Shown here: positions 17,732 through 25,898 of the stretch, piece after piece
How positions within the stretch are numbered: position 1 is the first letter of the stretch
Layout: each line of letters begins with the position of its first letter
NCBI RefSeq assembly: GCF_029589055.1
Contig: NZ_JARQZP010000007.1
Span: forward strand, 2,170,001 to 2,234,000
Reading direction: 5' to 3'
From: Vibrio hannami
GTDB taxonomy: Bacteria; Pseudomonadota; Gammaproteobacteria; Enterobacterales; Vibrionaceae
Length of the DNA: 64,000 bases
Notes under the pieces: generated by a model
The model's input: the letters and a program-made list of their open reading frames with translations, nothing else
Database searches by the model: none
What the model was told of the DNA's origin: nothing
Made by a program: the position numbers and the translations under genes

Positions 17732-18772
17732 TTACTTAGCATCCAGCGGCATTTCTGCTTCTGCATCGTCTTCTTCGATTACAGCTGGAGTCAGTAGCAT
17801 TTCACGCAGCTTAGTATCGATCTCTTTCGCTGCTTCAGGGTTTTCACGAAGGAACTTACAAGCATTTGCTTTACCCTGACCGATCTTATCGCCTTTGTAG
17901 CTGTACCAGGCACCCGCTTTTTCAACAAGCTTGTGTTTAACACCAAGGTCAACCAATTCACCCTCAGCGTTGAAGCCCTGACCATACATAATTTGTGTAT
18001 GAGCCTCTTTAAATGGCGCAGCAATCTTGTTCTTAACGACCTTAATCTTGGTTTCGTTACCAACCACTTCATCACCTTCTTTGATAGCGCCGGTACGACG
18101 AATATCAAGACGAACAGAAGCGTAGAACTTAAGTGCGTTACCACCAGTAGTTGTTTCAGGGTTACCGAACATCACACCGATCTTCATACGGATCTGGTTG
18201 ATGAAGATACACATACAGTTTGACTGCTTAAGGTTACCAGTTAGCTTACGCATAGCCTGAGAAAGCATACGTGCCTGAAGACCCATGTGGCTGTCGCCCA
18301 TCTCGCCTTCAATTTCAGCTTTAGGTGTAAGAGCTGCAACGGAGTCAACAACCAGTACGTCGACCGCACCTGAACGAGCTAGCGCATCACAAATTTCAAG
18401 CGCCTGCTCACCAGTGTCTGGCTGAGACACAAGCAGGTCATCGATATTAACACCCAGTTTTTTTGCGTAGACAGGATCAAGAGCGTGTTCTGCATCAACG
18501 AAAGCACAAGTTTTGCCTTCACGCTGAGCGGCGGCAATCAGTTCAAGAGTTAGCGTTGTTTTACCTGAACTTTCTGGACCGTAGATTTCAACAATACGTC
18601 CCATTGGAAGGCCACCAGCACCAAGAGCAATATCCAGAGACAGTGAGCCAGTAGATACTGTTTCAACATCCATAGTGCGGTTGTCACCAAGGCGCATGAT
18701 AGAACCTTTACCAAATTGTTTTTCAATCTGACCAAGCGCCGCGGCAAGAGCCTTCTGTTTGTTCTCGTCCAT
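17732..18772 (-). CDS. recA: Recombinase RecA
   Basis: ATP-dependent strand-exchange protein and co-protease for LexA cleavage. At 346 residues it has Walker A GPESSGKTT (about 65-73), the DALARSGAVDVLVVDSVAALTP Walker B region, the L2 DNA-binding loop GVMFGNPETTTGGNAL, and an acidic C-terminal tail (EEDDAEAEMP). The start MDENKQKALAAALGQIEKQF at 18772 has GGAGAAAGTA before it; upstream codons in frame belong to the leader. Transcription comes from a near-consensus promoter with an SOS box in its spacer. Confidence 0.98.
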   Translation of the reverse strand: MDENKQKALAAALGQIEKQFGKGSIMRLGDNRTMDVETVSTGSLSLDIALGAGGLPMGRIVEIYGPESSGKTTLTLELIAAAQREGKTCAFVDAEHALDPVYAKKLGVNIDDLLVSQPDTGEQALEICDALARSGAVDVLVVDSVAALTPKAEIEGEMGDSHMGLQARMLSQAMRKLTGNLKQSNCMCIFINQIRMKIGVMFGNPETTTGGNALKFYASVRLDIRRTGAIKEGDEVVGNETKIKVVKNKIAAPFKEAHTQIMYGQGFNAEGELVDLGVKHKLVEKAGAWYSYKGDKIGQGKANACKFLRENPEAAKEIDTKLREMLLTPAVIEEDDAEAEMPLDAK

Positions 18773-18812
18773 TACTTTCTCCACACAAAGTGATTTTTTA
18801 TTTCTGCGGTTC

Positions 18813-18840
18813 ATTATACTGTTGATTCATACAGTGTCTA
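18813..18840 (-). promoter_or_regulatory. recA promoter with LexA (SOS) box in the spacer
   Basis: Minus strand: -35 TAGACA (18840-18835), 16-bp spacer, -10 TATAAT (18818-18813). The spacer is exactly the 16-bp SOS box CTGTATGAATCAACAG (18834-18819; consensus CTGT-N8-ACAG). LexA bound here would block RNA polymerase directly. Confidence 0.92.
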
Positions 18841-18928
18841 TACCTGTGTAAACTTTTTTTGTTTTCTCGCGATCTACTCCTAACTTGAAGTAAGATTTGA
18901 TAAACAACGTAGAAAAAGTAAAGCAGAT

Positions 18929-20386
18929 ATGGAAATCGTTTTTAATCAGTTAAATGCCAACACACCAACCTACCAGCTTAAAATTGATAGCTGGACTATC
19001 GAAAATAATCAGTCCTGGGGAATATTCAGTACCGACGGCGATGTAGGTTCCTTGCTTGGCGATTTACTTTGTGAATCACATCCAGCTTCCTCAGGCTCTT
19101 TTACAGCAAGCGGGGAAAAAATAGCTCAAGTATCACTGGTTGAGCAACAAAGATTGTTAGAGTCAGAGATTGCTAAAGACGATACCGACTTTCTGGACCG
19201 AATTGATACCGGAAGCACGGTATTTTCTCTCATAAGCGAAAATAGCAATGACGAACAATTATTTAATTCTCTTATCAAAGATCTGGATCTTGAGCATCTG
19301 AAAGATTCCGGGTTTCGAGTTCTTTCTACAGGCGAGACCCGCCGAGTTATGCTCGCTAGAGCAATAGCTACGTCTCCTGAACTCATCGTACTGGACGAAC
19401 CCTTTACCGGACTCGATGTAGAGCATAGAAAAACTCTGGCTGAATATCTGAATAAGCTTTCCTCACACATCCAGATGATCGTTATTGTTTCCCGTGAAGA
19501 GGATATGCCTGAGTGGATAGAAAATATCGCTCTTTTCAGTTCAGGAAAACTGGAAGAGAAGATGATGAAATCTGACTGGGATAGCCACCCGATAATCACG
19601 CAGTTAAAACAGCAATCTAAGGAACAGAGTGAACAGATCATGTCGCTCATTCGAAGCCATAGACATCAGGCTAAATTTGATAACCCCGTATTCCAGCTTA
19701 CAGATGGAAAGGTTGCTTATACCGAAAAAGTCATTTTTTCGGAAGTCAACTGGCGTATTAACAACGGTGAACACTGGCAGGTAAAAGGGCCGAACGGTAG
19801 TGGTAAAAGCACCCTACTTGGACTTATATTTGGCGACCATCCTCAGTGTTATAGCAACGATATTCAAATCTTTGGCAAGCAAAGAGGCAGTGGCGAAACG
19901 ATCTGGGAAATAAAGCAACATATAGGCATGGTGTCGTCAGCGCTCCACTTACAATACCGGGTAAACTGTAGTGCGTTGGAAGTTATTATTTCTGGCTTTT
20001 ACGACTCTATAGGCTTATATCAAAAACCCTCAAAGCAAGAAGTAGAGGTAGCCAAAGAGTGGCTGGAAATTCTACACATGAGCCAGTTTAGAAATATAGC
20101 GTTTAAACAACTTGAGTATGGCCAGCAAAGACTACTGTTAATCGCCCGCGCGATAGTAAAACAACCAACACTTCTTATTTTGGATGAACCATACCAGGGA
20201 CTGGACTTCCTGGGGCGAAGGCTGGTTAAAAATACTCTCGAGTTAATTGCCAGAGAAAACTTGAGCCAACTTCTTTATGTTTCTCATTACGAAGATGATG
20301 CCCTTGAAAACATCCAAAATTATCTGGAATTTACCCCCGGCCGGCCAATCGAAGGATTCAAGGCCAACATAACAGGACAAGCGTAA
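18929..20386 (+). CDS. modF: ModF-like tandem ABC ATPase (soluble), first P-loop degenerate
   Basis: A 485-residue protein with two ABC nucleotide-binding domains and no membrane segment, like E. coli ModF (linked to molybdate metabolism; function unsettled). The second domain (about 245-485) is complete: Walker A GPNGSGKS, signature LEYGQQRLLLIARA, Walker B LLILDEPYQGLD, and ModF-type sequence SGETIWEIKQHIGMVSS. The first domain keeps its signature (LSTGETRRVMLARA) and Walker B (LIVLDEPFTGLD). Where Walker A should be it reads FSTDGDVGSLLG, without the GK[S/T]. It stands alone, divergent from recA. No mod transport genes are nearby. Confidence 0.8.
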   Translation: MEIVFNQLNANTPTYQLKIDSWTIENNQSWGIFSTDGDVGSLLGDLLCESHPASSGSFTASGEKIAQVSLVEQQRLLESEIAKDDTDFLDRIDTGSTVFSLISENSNDEQLFNSLIKDLDLEHLKDSGFRVLSTGETRRVMLARAIATSPELIVLDEPFTGLDVEHRKTLAEYLNKLSSHIQMIVIVSREEDMPEWIENIALFSSGKLEEKMMKSDWDSHPIITQLKQQSKEQSEQIMSLIRSHRHQAKFDNPVFQLTDGKVAYTEKVIFSEVNWRINNGEHWQVKGPNGSGKSTLLGLIFGDHPQCYSNDIQIFGKQRGSGETIWEIKQHIGMVSSALHLQYRVNCSALEVIISGFYDSIGLYQKPSKQEVEVAKEWLEILHMSQFRNIAFKQLEYGQQRLLLIARAIVKQPTLLILDEPYQGLDFLGRRLVKNTLELIARENLSQLLYVSHYEDDALENIQNYLEFTPGRPIEGFKANITGQA

Positions 20387-20401
20387 AATATATGAAAGGC
20401 C

Positions 20402-20419
20402 CCGGGATTTACTTCCCGG
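20402..20419 (-). terminator. Hairpin between modF and the convergent hypothetical gene
   Basis: CCGGGA / TCCCGG stem with a 6-nt loop. It overlaps the stop codon of the minus-strand gene and lies 15 bp past the modF stop. It may serve either strand; the T-tracts are poor. Confidence 0.4.
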
Positions 20420-20840
20420 ACACCTTATCGACATGCCATGTTCCATGGCAGGCTGCATTAGTTACCTTCCAGTCGCCTGCCATTCTCTGATTAATAATTT
20501 GCCCAGAGAATCTGTAGCCCCAGCGTTGACTGTCTGAATACAGTACAACCTCTCCCTTCTCGGACACCCAGCCAGTCAGATTGGTATTGTTATAGACCAA
20601 CTTAAGTTCTACTTCACCTTTTGATATTTTACCTGTGATTGCTGTATCCAGGCAGATAGAATCTCCGCTTACATCATGACGCTCCCCAAGCCATAATCCA
20701 TCGTAATCATTTGAAATAGGAAAAGGCGGCTGTGCAGGTTTGGGTTCTGTAAGAGGGGCTTTATCTACTTTTGACAAGCTAACCACACCCACCGCAACCA
20801 GAAGAGCAAGCAGGGGGTAAATCACCTTAGGTTTTATCAT
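20409..20840 (-). CDS. Hypothetical membrane-anchored periplasmic protein
   Basis: 143 residues, not recognised. An N-terminal hydrophobic helix (about 8-24, VIYPLLALLVAVGVVSL) without a clear cleavage site suggests a signal anchor. It is followed by a Pro-rich linker (LTEPKPAQPPFP) and an 80-100 residue domain predicted from its pattern to be mostly beta strands (YDGLWLGERHD, GKISKGEVELKLVY, LTGWVSEKGEVVLYS, FSGQIINQRMAGDWKV). Two cysteines (CLDTAI and NAACHGTW) could form a disulfide in the periplasm. It is convergent with modF and 162 bp from the carB stop; probably a single-gene unit. Confidence 0.65.
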   Translation of the reverse strand: MIKPKVIYPLLALLVAVGVVSLSKVDKAPLTEPKPAQPPFPISNDYDGLWLGERHDVSGDSICLDTAITGKISKGEVELKLVYNNTNLTGWVSEKGEVVLYSDSQRWGYRFSGQIINQRMAGDWKVTNAACHGTWHVDKVSGK

Positions 20841-20951
20841 TTATGTTTATCCATAGTTACAACTGCAAACGAGGTGAAGAGGATATTATTGCCTTCTGCA
20901 AAGTGCGCATTAAATTGTTATTTAGGGCAGTTTATTTCGAGTAAGTTCAAA

Positions 20952-20975
20952 AAAGGCGACCCGAAGGTCGCCTTT
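20952..20975 (-). terminator. carAB terminator
   Basis: Perfect 10-bp stem AAAGGCGACC / GGTCGCCTTT with a 4-nt loop, then TTTTGAAC on the minus strand, 27 bp past the carB stop. Confidence 0.85.
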
Positions 20976-21002
20976 AACATTAAGCACTTAATCAATTAAT
21001 GA

Positions 21003-24000
21003 TTAAGACAGGCTTTCCTGTACTTTTGCATGTAGTTCCTGAACTGAAGTAACAGAGTTACGTGCGTCCTCAGTCTGAGACATACACGCAGCAAATGCCG
21101 CATTAAGTGTGGTTGTGTAGTTCACTTTCTCAGCAAGAGCACCACGACGAAGAACCTTAGAGTCTTCGATTGCCTGACGACCCGCAGTGGTGTTGATGAT
21201 GTAGGTGTACTCATTGTTCTTGATTCGGTCAAGAATATGAGGGCGTCCTTCATGTACCTTGTTAACCAAACGAGGGTTGATACCCGCTTCACCAAGAATA
21301 ACCGCAGTACCGTGAGTAGCATCCAGCTGATATCCAAGCTTAGTTAGCTTAGAAGCGAGGTCAACAACACGCTGTTTGTCATCGTTACGCACAGAAAGAA
21401 GTGCACGACCACCTTCTGGATAAACATGGCCACAGCCAAGTTCAGCTTTCGCGTAAGCTTCTGCAAATGTAGCACCTACACCCATAACTTCACCCGTTGA
21501 GCGCATTTCAGGACCAAGTAAAGGGTCAACGCCTGGGAATTTGTTGAATGGCAGAACTACCTCTTTAACAGAGTAGTAAGGAGGAACAATCTCTTTGGTA
21601 AAGCCCTGAGACTCAAGAGTCTGACCTGCCATTACACGAGCAGCAATCTTAGCAAGCGGCGCTCCCGTTGCTTTTGATACAAATGGTACTGTACGCGCAG
21701 CTCGAGGGTTAACCTCAATCAGATATACCTCGTTGTCTTTAACCGCGAACTGAGTGTTCATCAGACCGCGCACACCCAGTTCAAAAGCAAGCTTCTCAAC
21801 CTGAGTACGCATTACATCCTGAATTTCCTGGCTTAGTGTATAAGCAGGAAGTGAACATGCAGAGTCACCAGAGTGAACACCAGCTTGTTCGATGTGCTCC
21901 ATAATACCGCCGATAACAACGCGCTCACCATCACAGATTGCGTCGATATCAACTTCAGTCGCATCATCAAGGAAGCGGTCAAGAAGAACCGGAGATTCAT
22001 TCGACACGCTTACTGCTTCGTTAAAGTAACGGCGCAGGTCAGCTTCATCGTATACAATTTCCATCGCACGACCACCAAGTACATAAGATGGACGAACAAC
22101 CAGTGGGAAGCCGATTTCTTTAGATTTCTCTACTGCCTGCTCGATAGCGGTAACTGTTGCGTTTTCTGGCTGCTTAAGGCCCAGACGTTCAACTGCAGCC
22201 TGGAAACGTTCACGGTCTTCCGCACGGTCGATTGCATCAGGGCTTGTACCGATGATTGGTACACCAGCAGCTTCAAGTGCGCGAGCCAGCTTAAGTGGAG
22301 TCTGACCACCGTACTGAACGATAACGCCTTTTGGCTTTTCAACTCGAACGATAGAAAGCACGTCTTCCAGAGTTACTGGTTCGAAGTACAGACGATCTGA
22401 TGTGTCGTAGTCAGTTGAGACAGTCTCAGGGTTACAGTTAACCATAATGGTTTCGTAACCATCTTCACGCAGTGCAAGAGATGCGTGTACACAGCAGTAG
22501 TCAAACTCGATACCCTGACCGATACGGTTCGGACCACCGCCAAGAACCATGATCTTGTCTTTATCAGTTGGGTTTGCTTCACACTCTTCATCATAAGAAG
22601 AGTACATGTAAGCAGTATCTGAAGAGAACTCCGCAGCACAGGTATCTACACGTTTGTAAACAGGGTGAATATCGAACTGATCACGTGCACGGCGAATTTC
22701 GCTTTCAGCTACACCAAGCAGGTCAGACAGACGAGCATCTGAGAAACCTTTACGCTTAAGCTTGCGAAGTGCAGCTTCATTCAGACCAGCGTAGCCTCCC
22801 GCTTTTACTTCTTCTTCAAGCTTAACCAGCTCTTCAATCTGAACCAGGAACCAGCGGTCAATCTGAGTCAGATTGAAAACACCATCAATTGACATGCCCG
22901 CACGGAAAGCATCAGCGATGTACCAGATACGTTCTGCGCCTGCTTCTTTCAACTCGTAACGGATCTTAGTCAGTGCATCAGGAGCATCCAGATCAACCAT
23001 AGGATCGAAGCCGTTTACACCAACTTCTAAACCACGAAGTGCTTTCTGTAGTGATTCTTGCTGGTTACGACCGATAGCCATAACTTCACCAACCGACTTC
23101 ATCTGAGTTGTCAGACGGTCGTTCGCACCCGCGAACTTCTCAAAGTTAAAGCGAGGAATCTTAGTTACTACGTAGTCGATTGTTGGCTCAAACGATGCTG
23201 GAGTTGCGCCACCAGTGATGTCGTTCATTAGCTCGTCAAGAGTAAAGCCTACAGCCAGTTTTGCTGCTACTTTTGCAATCGGGAAACCTGTTGCTTTAGA
23301 AGCAAGCGCAGAAGAACGAGATACACGTGGGTTCATTTCGATGATAACCATACGGCCATCTTTCGGGTTGATACCAAACTGTACGTTAGAACCACCAGTT
23401 TCTACACCAATTTCACGCAGCACTGCTAGCGATGCGTTACGCATCAGCTGATATTCTTTATCTGTCAGTGTTTGCGCCGGTGCTACTGTAATTGAGTCAC
23501 CAGTGTGGATACCCATTGGGTCGAAGTTTTCGATAGCACATACGATGATACAGTTGTCGTTTTTATCACGAACCACTTCCATCTCGTACTCTTTCCAGCC
23601 AATCAGAGATTCATCGATTAGAAGCTCGTTCGTCGGAGAAAGATCCAGACCACGGCTACAGATCTCTTCGAACTCTTCCTTGTTATACGCGATACCACCA
23701 CCGGTACCACCCATTGTAAAGGAAGGACGGATAATACATGGGAAGCCAACCATATCCAGAACCTTGTAAGCTTCTTCCATGCTTTTAGCTGTATCCGCGC
23801 GCGGACACTCGAGGCCAATTGACTTCATTGCCGCATCAAATCGAGAACGGTCTTCAGCTTTATCGATAGCGTCAGCCGTTGCACCAATCATCTCTACGCC
23901 AAACTCTTCCAGCACACCTTGCTTTTCAAGCTCAAGTGCACAGTTAAGAGCCGTCTGACCACCCATAGTAGGAAGAACCGCGTCTGGACGCTCTTTTTCA

Positions 24001-24233
24001 ATAATCTTACGTACAACTTCCCACTGAATAGGCTCGATGTAAGTTGCATCTGCCATTTCCGGGTCTGTCATAATAGTTGCAGGGTTTGAGTTAACCAGGA
24101 TTACTCGGTAACCCTCTTCACGAAGCGCTTTACACGCCTGTGCACCAGAGTAGTCAAACTCACACGCCTGACCGATAACAATCGGGCCAGCACCAAGGAT
24201 TAGAATACTTTTAATGTCATTACGTTTTGGCAT
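21003..24233 (-). CDS. carB: Carbamoyl-phosphate synthase large subunit
   Basis: A 1076-residue enzyme that makes carbamoyl phosphate from bicarbonate, ammonia and two ATP, feeding both pyrimidine and arginine synthesis. Two ATP-grasp halves are visible, each beginning with a pre-ATP-grasp fold (ILGAGPIVIGQACEFDYSG and VLGGGPNRIGQGIEFDYCC), each with a Gly-rich ATP loop (FTMGGTGGGIAY and YVLGGRAMEIVY). An oligomerisation region lies between them and a C-terminal MGS-like allosteric domain, the UMP/IMP/ornithine site, ends the protein. It sits 15 bp after carA in one operon. Confidence 0.98.
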   Translation of the reverse strand: MPKRNDIKSILILGAGPIVIGQACEFDYSGAQACKALREEGYRVILVNSNPATIMTDPEMADATYIEPIQWEVVRKIIEKERPDAVLPTMGGQTALNCALELEKQGVLEEFGVEMIGATADAIDKAEDRSRFDAAMKSIGLECPRADTAKSMEEAYKVLDMVGFPCIIRPSFTMGGTGGGIAYNKEEFEEICSRGLDLSPTNELLIDESLIGWKEYEMEVVRDKNDNCIIVCAIENFDPMGIHTGDSITVAPAQTLTDKEYQLMRNASLAVLREIGVETGGSNVQFGINPKDGRMVIIEMNPRVSRSSALASKATGFPIAKVAAKLAVGFTLDELMNDITGGATPASFEPTIDYVVTKIPRFNFEKFAGANDRLTTQMKSVGEVMAIGRNQQESLQKALRGLEVGVNGFDPMVDLDAPDALTKIRYELKEAGAERIWYIADAFRAGMSIDGVFNLTQIDRWFLVQIEELVKLEEEVKAGGYAGLNEAALRKLKRKGFSDARLSDLLGVAESEIRRARDQFDIHPVYKRVDTCAAEFSSDTAYMYSSYDEECEANPTDKDKIMVLGGGPNRIGQGIEFDYCCVHASLALREDGYETIMVNCNPETVSTDYDTSDRLYFEPVTLEDVLSIVRVEKPKGVIVQYGGQTPLKLARALEAAGVPIIGTSPDAIDRAEDRERFQAAVERLGLKQPENATVTAIEQAVEKSKEIGFPLVVRPSYVLGGRAMEIVYDEADLRRYFNEAVSVSNESPVLLDRFLDDATEVDIDAICDGERVVIGGIMEHIEQAGVHSGDSACSLPAYTLSQEIQDVMRTQVEKLAFELGVRGLMNTQFAVKDNEVYLIEVNPRAARTVPFVSKATGAPLAKIAARVMAGQTLESQGFTKEIVPPYYSVKEVVLPFNKFPGVDPLLGPEMRSTGEVMGVGATFAEAYAKAELGCGHVYPEGGRALLSVRNDDKQRVVDLASKLTKLGYQLDATHGTAVILGEAGINPRLVNKVHEGRPHILDRIKNNEYTYIINTTAGRQAIEDSKVLRRGALAEKVNYTTTLNAAFAACMSQTEDARNSVTSVQELHAKVQESLS

Positions 24234-24248
24234 TCTCTACGGCTCCAA

Positions 24249-25388
24249 TTAAGCTTTGTGCTGTTGAATTAGTTCAATAAAGTGGTCGAATAGTGGCGCT
24301 GCATCATGTGGACCAGGGCTCGCTTCAGGGTGTCCCTGGAAGCTGAATGCAGGCTTATCAGTACGATGGATACCTTGCAGAGAACCATCAAATAGCGATT
24401 TATGTGTCGCTCTCAGATTTTCTGGCAGTGTGTCTTCATCTGCAGCAAATCCGTGGTTTTGCGAGGTAATCATTACCACATCACGGTCAAGGTCTTTAAC
24501 CGGGTGGTTAGCACCGTGGTGACCAAATTTCATTTTTACTGTTTGTGCGCCAGACGCAAGAGCAAGAATCTGGTGACCAAGACAGATACCAAAGATTGGC
24601 AAGCCTTTATCAAGGAATGTTTTGGTCGCTTCGATAGCATATGTACATGGTTCTGGGTCACCAGGGCCATTTGACAAGAATACGCCATCAGGATTCATTG
24701 CCAGAACTTCTTCCGCACTTGTTTGTGCAGGAACAACTGTCAAACGACAACCACGGTCTACTAACATACGCAGGATATTGCGCTTAGCACCGAAGTCGTA
24801 AGCCACAACATGGAATGGTAGCTCGCTATCATCTTTAGCTTCAGGTAGTCCGTTCTCCAGAGTCCACGAACCTTGTTTCCAAGGGTAAGCTTCTTGAGTT
24901 GTTACTTCTTTCGCCAAATCCATGCCTTTAAGGCCTGGGAACTCTTTTGCTTTTGCAAGAGCTAAAGCTTCATCAATATTGTTACCAGCTACGATACAAC
25001 CGTTCTGAGCACCCTTTTCACGAAGAATGCGCGTTAGCTTACGCGTATCGATATCAGCGATACCAACAATATTCTGTGATTTCAGGTAATCAGAAAGTGT
25101 TTGTTCATTTCGAAAGTTTGAAGCGATTAGCGGAAGGTCGCGAATCACAAGCCCCTGAGCATGAATAGAAGAAGATTCTTCGTCTTCAGAGTTAGTGCCG
25201 GTATTGCCAATATGAGGATAGGTGAGAGTAACAATTTGTTGAGAATAGGAAGGATCAGTGAGGATTTCTTGGTACCCCGTCATCGAGGTATTAAAAACGA
25301 CTTCACCAACGGCAGTTCCATCCGCGCCAATGGATACTCCGTGGAATACTGTCCCGTCTTCCAGGACTAGCAGTGCTGACTTACTCAA
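24249..25388 (-). CDS. carA: Carbamoyl-phosphate synthase small (glutamine amidotransferase) subunit
   Basis: A 379-residue class I amidotransferase that hydrolyses glutamine and passes ammonia through a tunnel to CarB. The N-terminal CPSase domain is typical (SALLVLEDGTVFHG, FNTSMTGYQEILTDPSYS). The C-terminal triad domain shows the nucleophile elbow FGICLGHQ and the His/Glu pair in GHPEASPGPHD. The start is TTG (25388), 5 bases after GGAGG; E. coli carA also starts with UUG, so this appears conserved. Promoter and operator candidates lie in the 110 bp upstream. Confidence 0.97.
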   Translation of the reverse strand: MSKSALLVLEDGTVFHGVSIGADGTAVGEVVFNTSMTGYQEILTDPSYSQQIVTLTYPHIGNTGTNSEDEESSSIHAQGLVIRDLPLIASNFRNEQTLSDYLKSQNIVGIADIDTRKLTRILREKGAQNGCIVAGNNIDEALALAKAKEFPGLKGMDLAKEVTTQEAYPWKQGSWTLENGLPEAKDDSELPFHVVAYDFGAKRNILRMLVDRGCRLTVVPAQTSAEEVLAMNPDGVFLSNGPGDPEPCTYAIEATKTFLDKGLPIFGICLGHQILALASGAQTVKMKFGHHGANHPVKDLDRDVVMITSQNHGFAADEDTLPENLRATHKSLFDGSLQGIHRTDKPAFSFQGHPEASPGPHDAAPLFDHFIELIQQHKA

Positions 25389-25397
25389 GACAACCTC

Positions 25398-25435
25398 CAG
25401 AATAAAAATGCATAAATTGTGTATTAATTTGCAAT
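25398..25435 (-). promoter_or_regulatory. Candidate tandem ArgR boxes before carA
   Basis: Two adjacent 17-18 bp A/T-rich imperfect palindromes, minus strand TATGCATTTTTATTCTG (25414-25398) and ATTGCAAATTAATACACA (25435-25418). They match the ARG-box pattern (TGAAT-WWWW-ATTCA) at most conserved positions. Paired boxes separated by about 3 bp and overlapping the proximal promoter is the known arrangement for arginine repression of carAB in enterobacteria. The ribosome site follows immediately. Confidence 0.55.
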
Positions 25436-25492
25436 TCTACCTTCCTTTTAGACATAAAAAAACAGTCTATTGGAATTTAGATAAACGGCGGC

Positions 25493-25521
25493 ATTCTACG
25501 TAGAAGTGTGACTAGTGTCAA
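25493..25521 (-). promoter_or_regulatory. Predicted distal carAB promoter (P1-like) with G-TTT start
   Basis: Minus strand: -35 TTGACA (25521-25516), 17-bp spacer, -10 TAGAAT (25498-25493), then GCCGCC and GTTTATC. If transcription starts at that G (7 bases after the -10), the transcript begins GUUU, the kind of start at which UTP-dependent reiterative transcription regulates E. coli carAB P1. Confidence 0.65.
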
Positions 25522-25835
25522 CAAACAATAGTTATAAAATACTTCATTTTAACTATTACACTTATTTTTCAGCTTTAAAGTGCCAAAAACCATATAAAAG
25601 ATCGTTAGAAGCATCCATTTTTTATACAAATGGCTCCAATATCTACATTTTCACAGCAATTAATTGAGAGAAAAAATTTACCACCAAAAGCAAACGATAA
25701 CCAAACAAATAAACCGTTACTTTAGAGCACTTAAACCACAAAAATCATTAAAGGCAATTAAAATCATAAATTAAAGCTATGATTTATCGATTAAAGCGGC
25801 TAGTAAAGTTATAGGATATAGGTGAGAAAGAGCAA

Positions 25836-25859
25836 ATGCGTCAAGTATTCTTGACGCAT
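25836..25859 (-). terminator. dapB terminator
   Basis: Perfect 10-bp stem ATGCGTCAAG / CTTGACGCAT with a 4-nt loop, 40 bp past the dapB stop. The T-tract is modest (TTTGCTCTTT). Confidence 0.65.
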
Positions 25860-25898
25860 AAATATGTAATTGAGGGAATTTATTTTTGAGTGCTGATT

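Larger units (their letters stand above)
25389..25898. other. 510-bp carAB-dapB intergenic control region
   Basis: Holds the carA ribosome site, ArgR-like boxes and P1-like promoter (25398-25521) and the dapB hairpin (25836-25859). Between 25530 and 25830 the sequence is strongly A/T-rich with no open frame that I can support. Further regulatory binding sites may lie there, but none is recognisable by eye. Confidence 0.6.

Noticed and set aside
19126..19650. 174-codon frame antisense to modF
   Set aside because: Low-complexity Ser-rich shadow frame without family features.
21873..22400. 175-codon frame antisense to carB
   Set aside because: Shadow of carB; no plausible start context or protein features.
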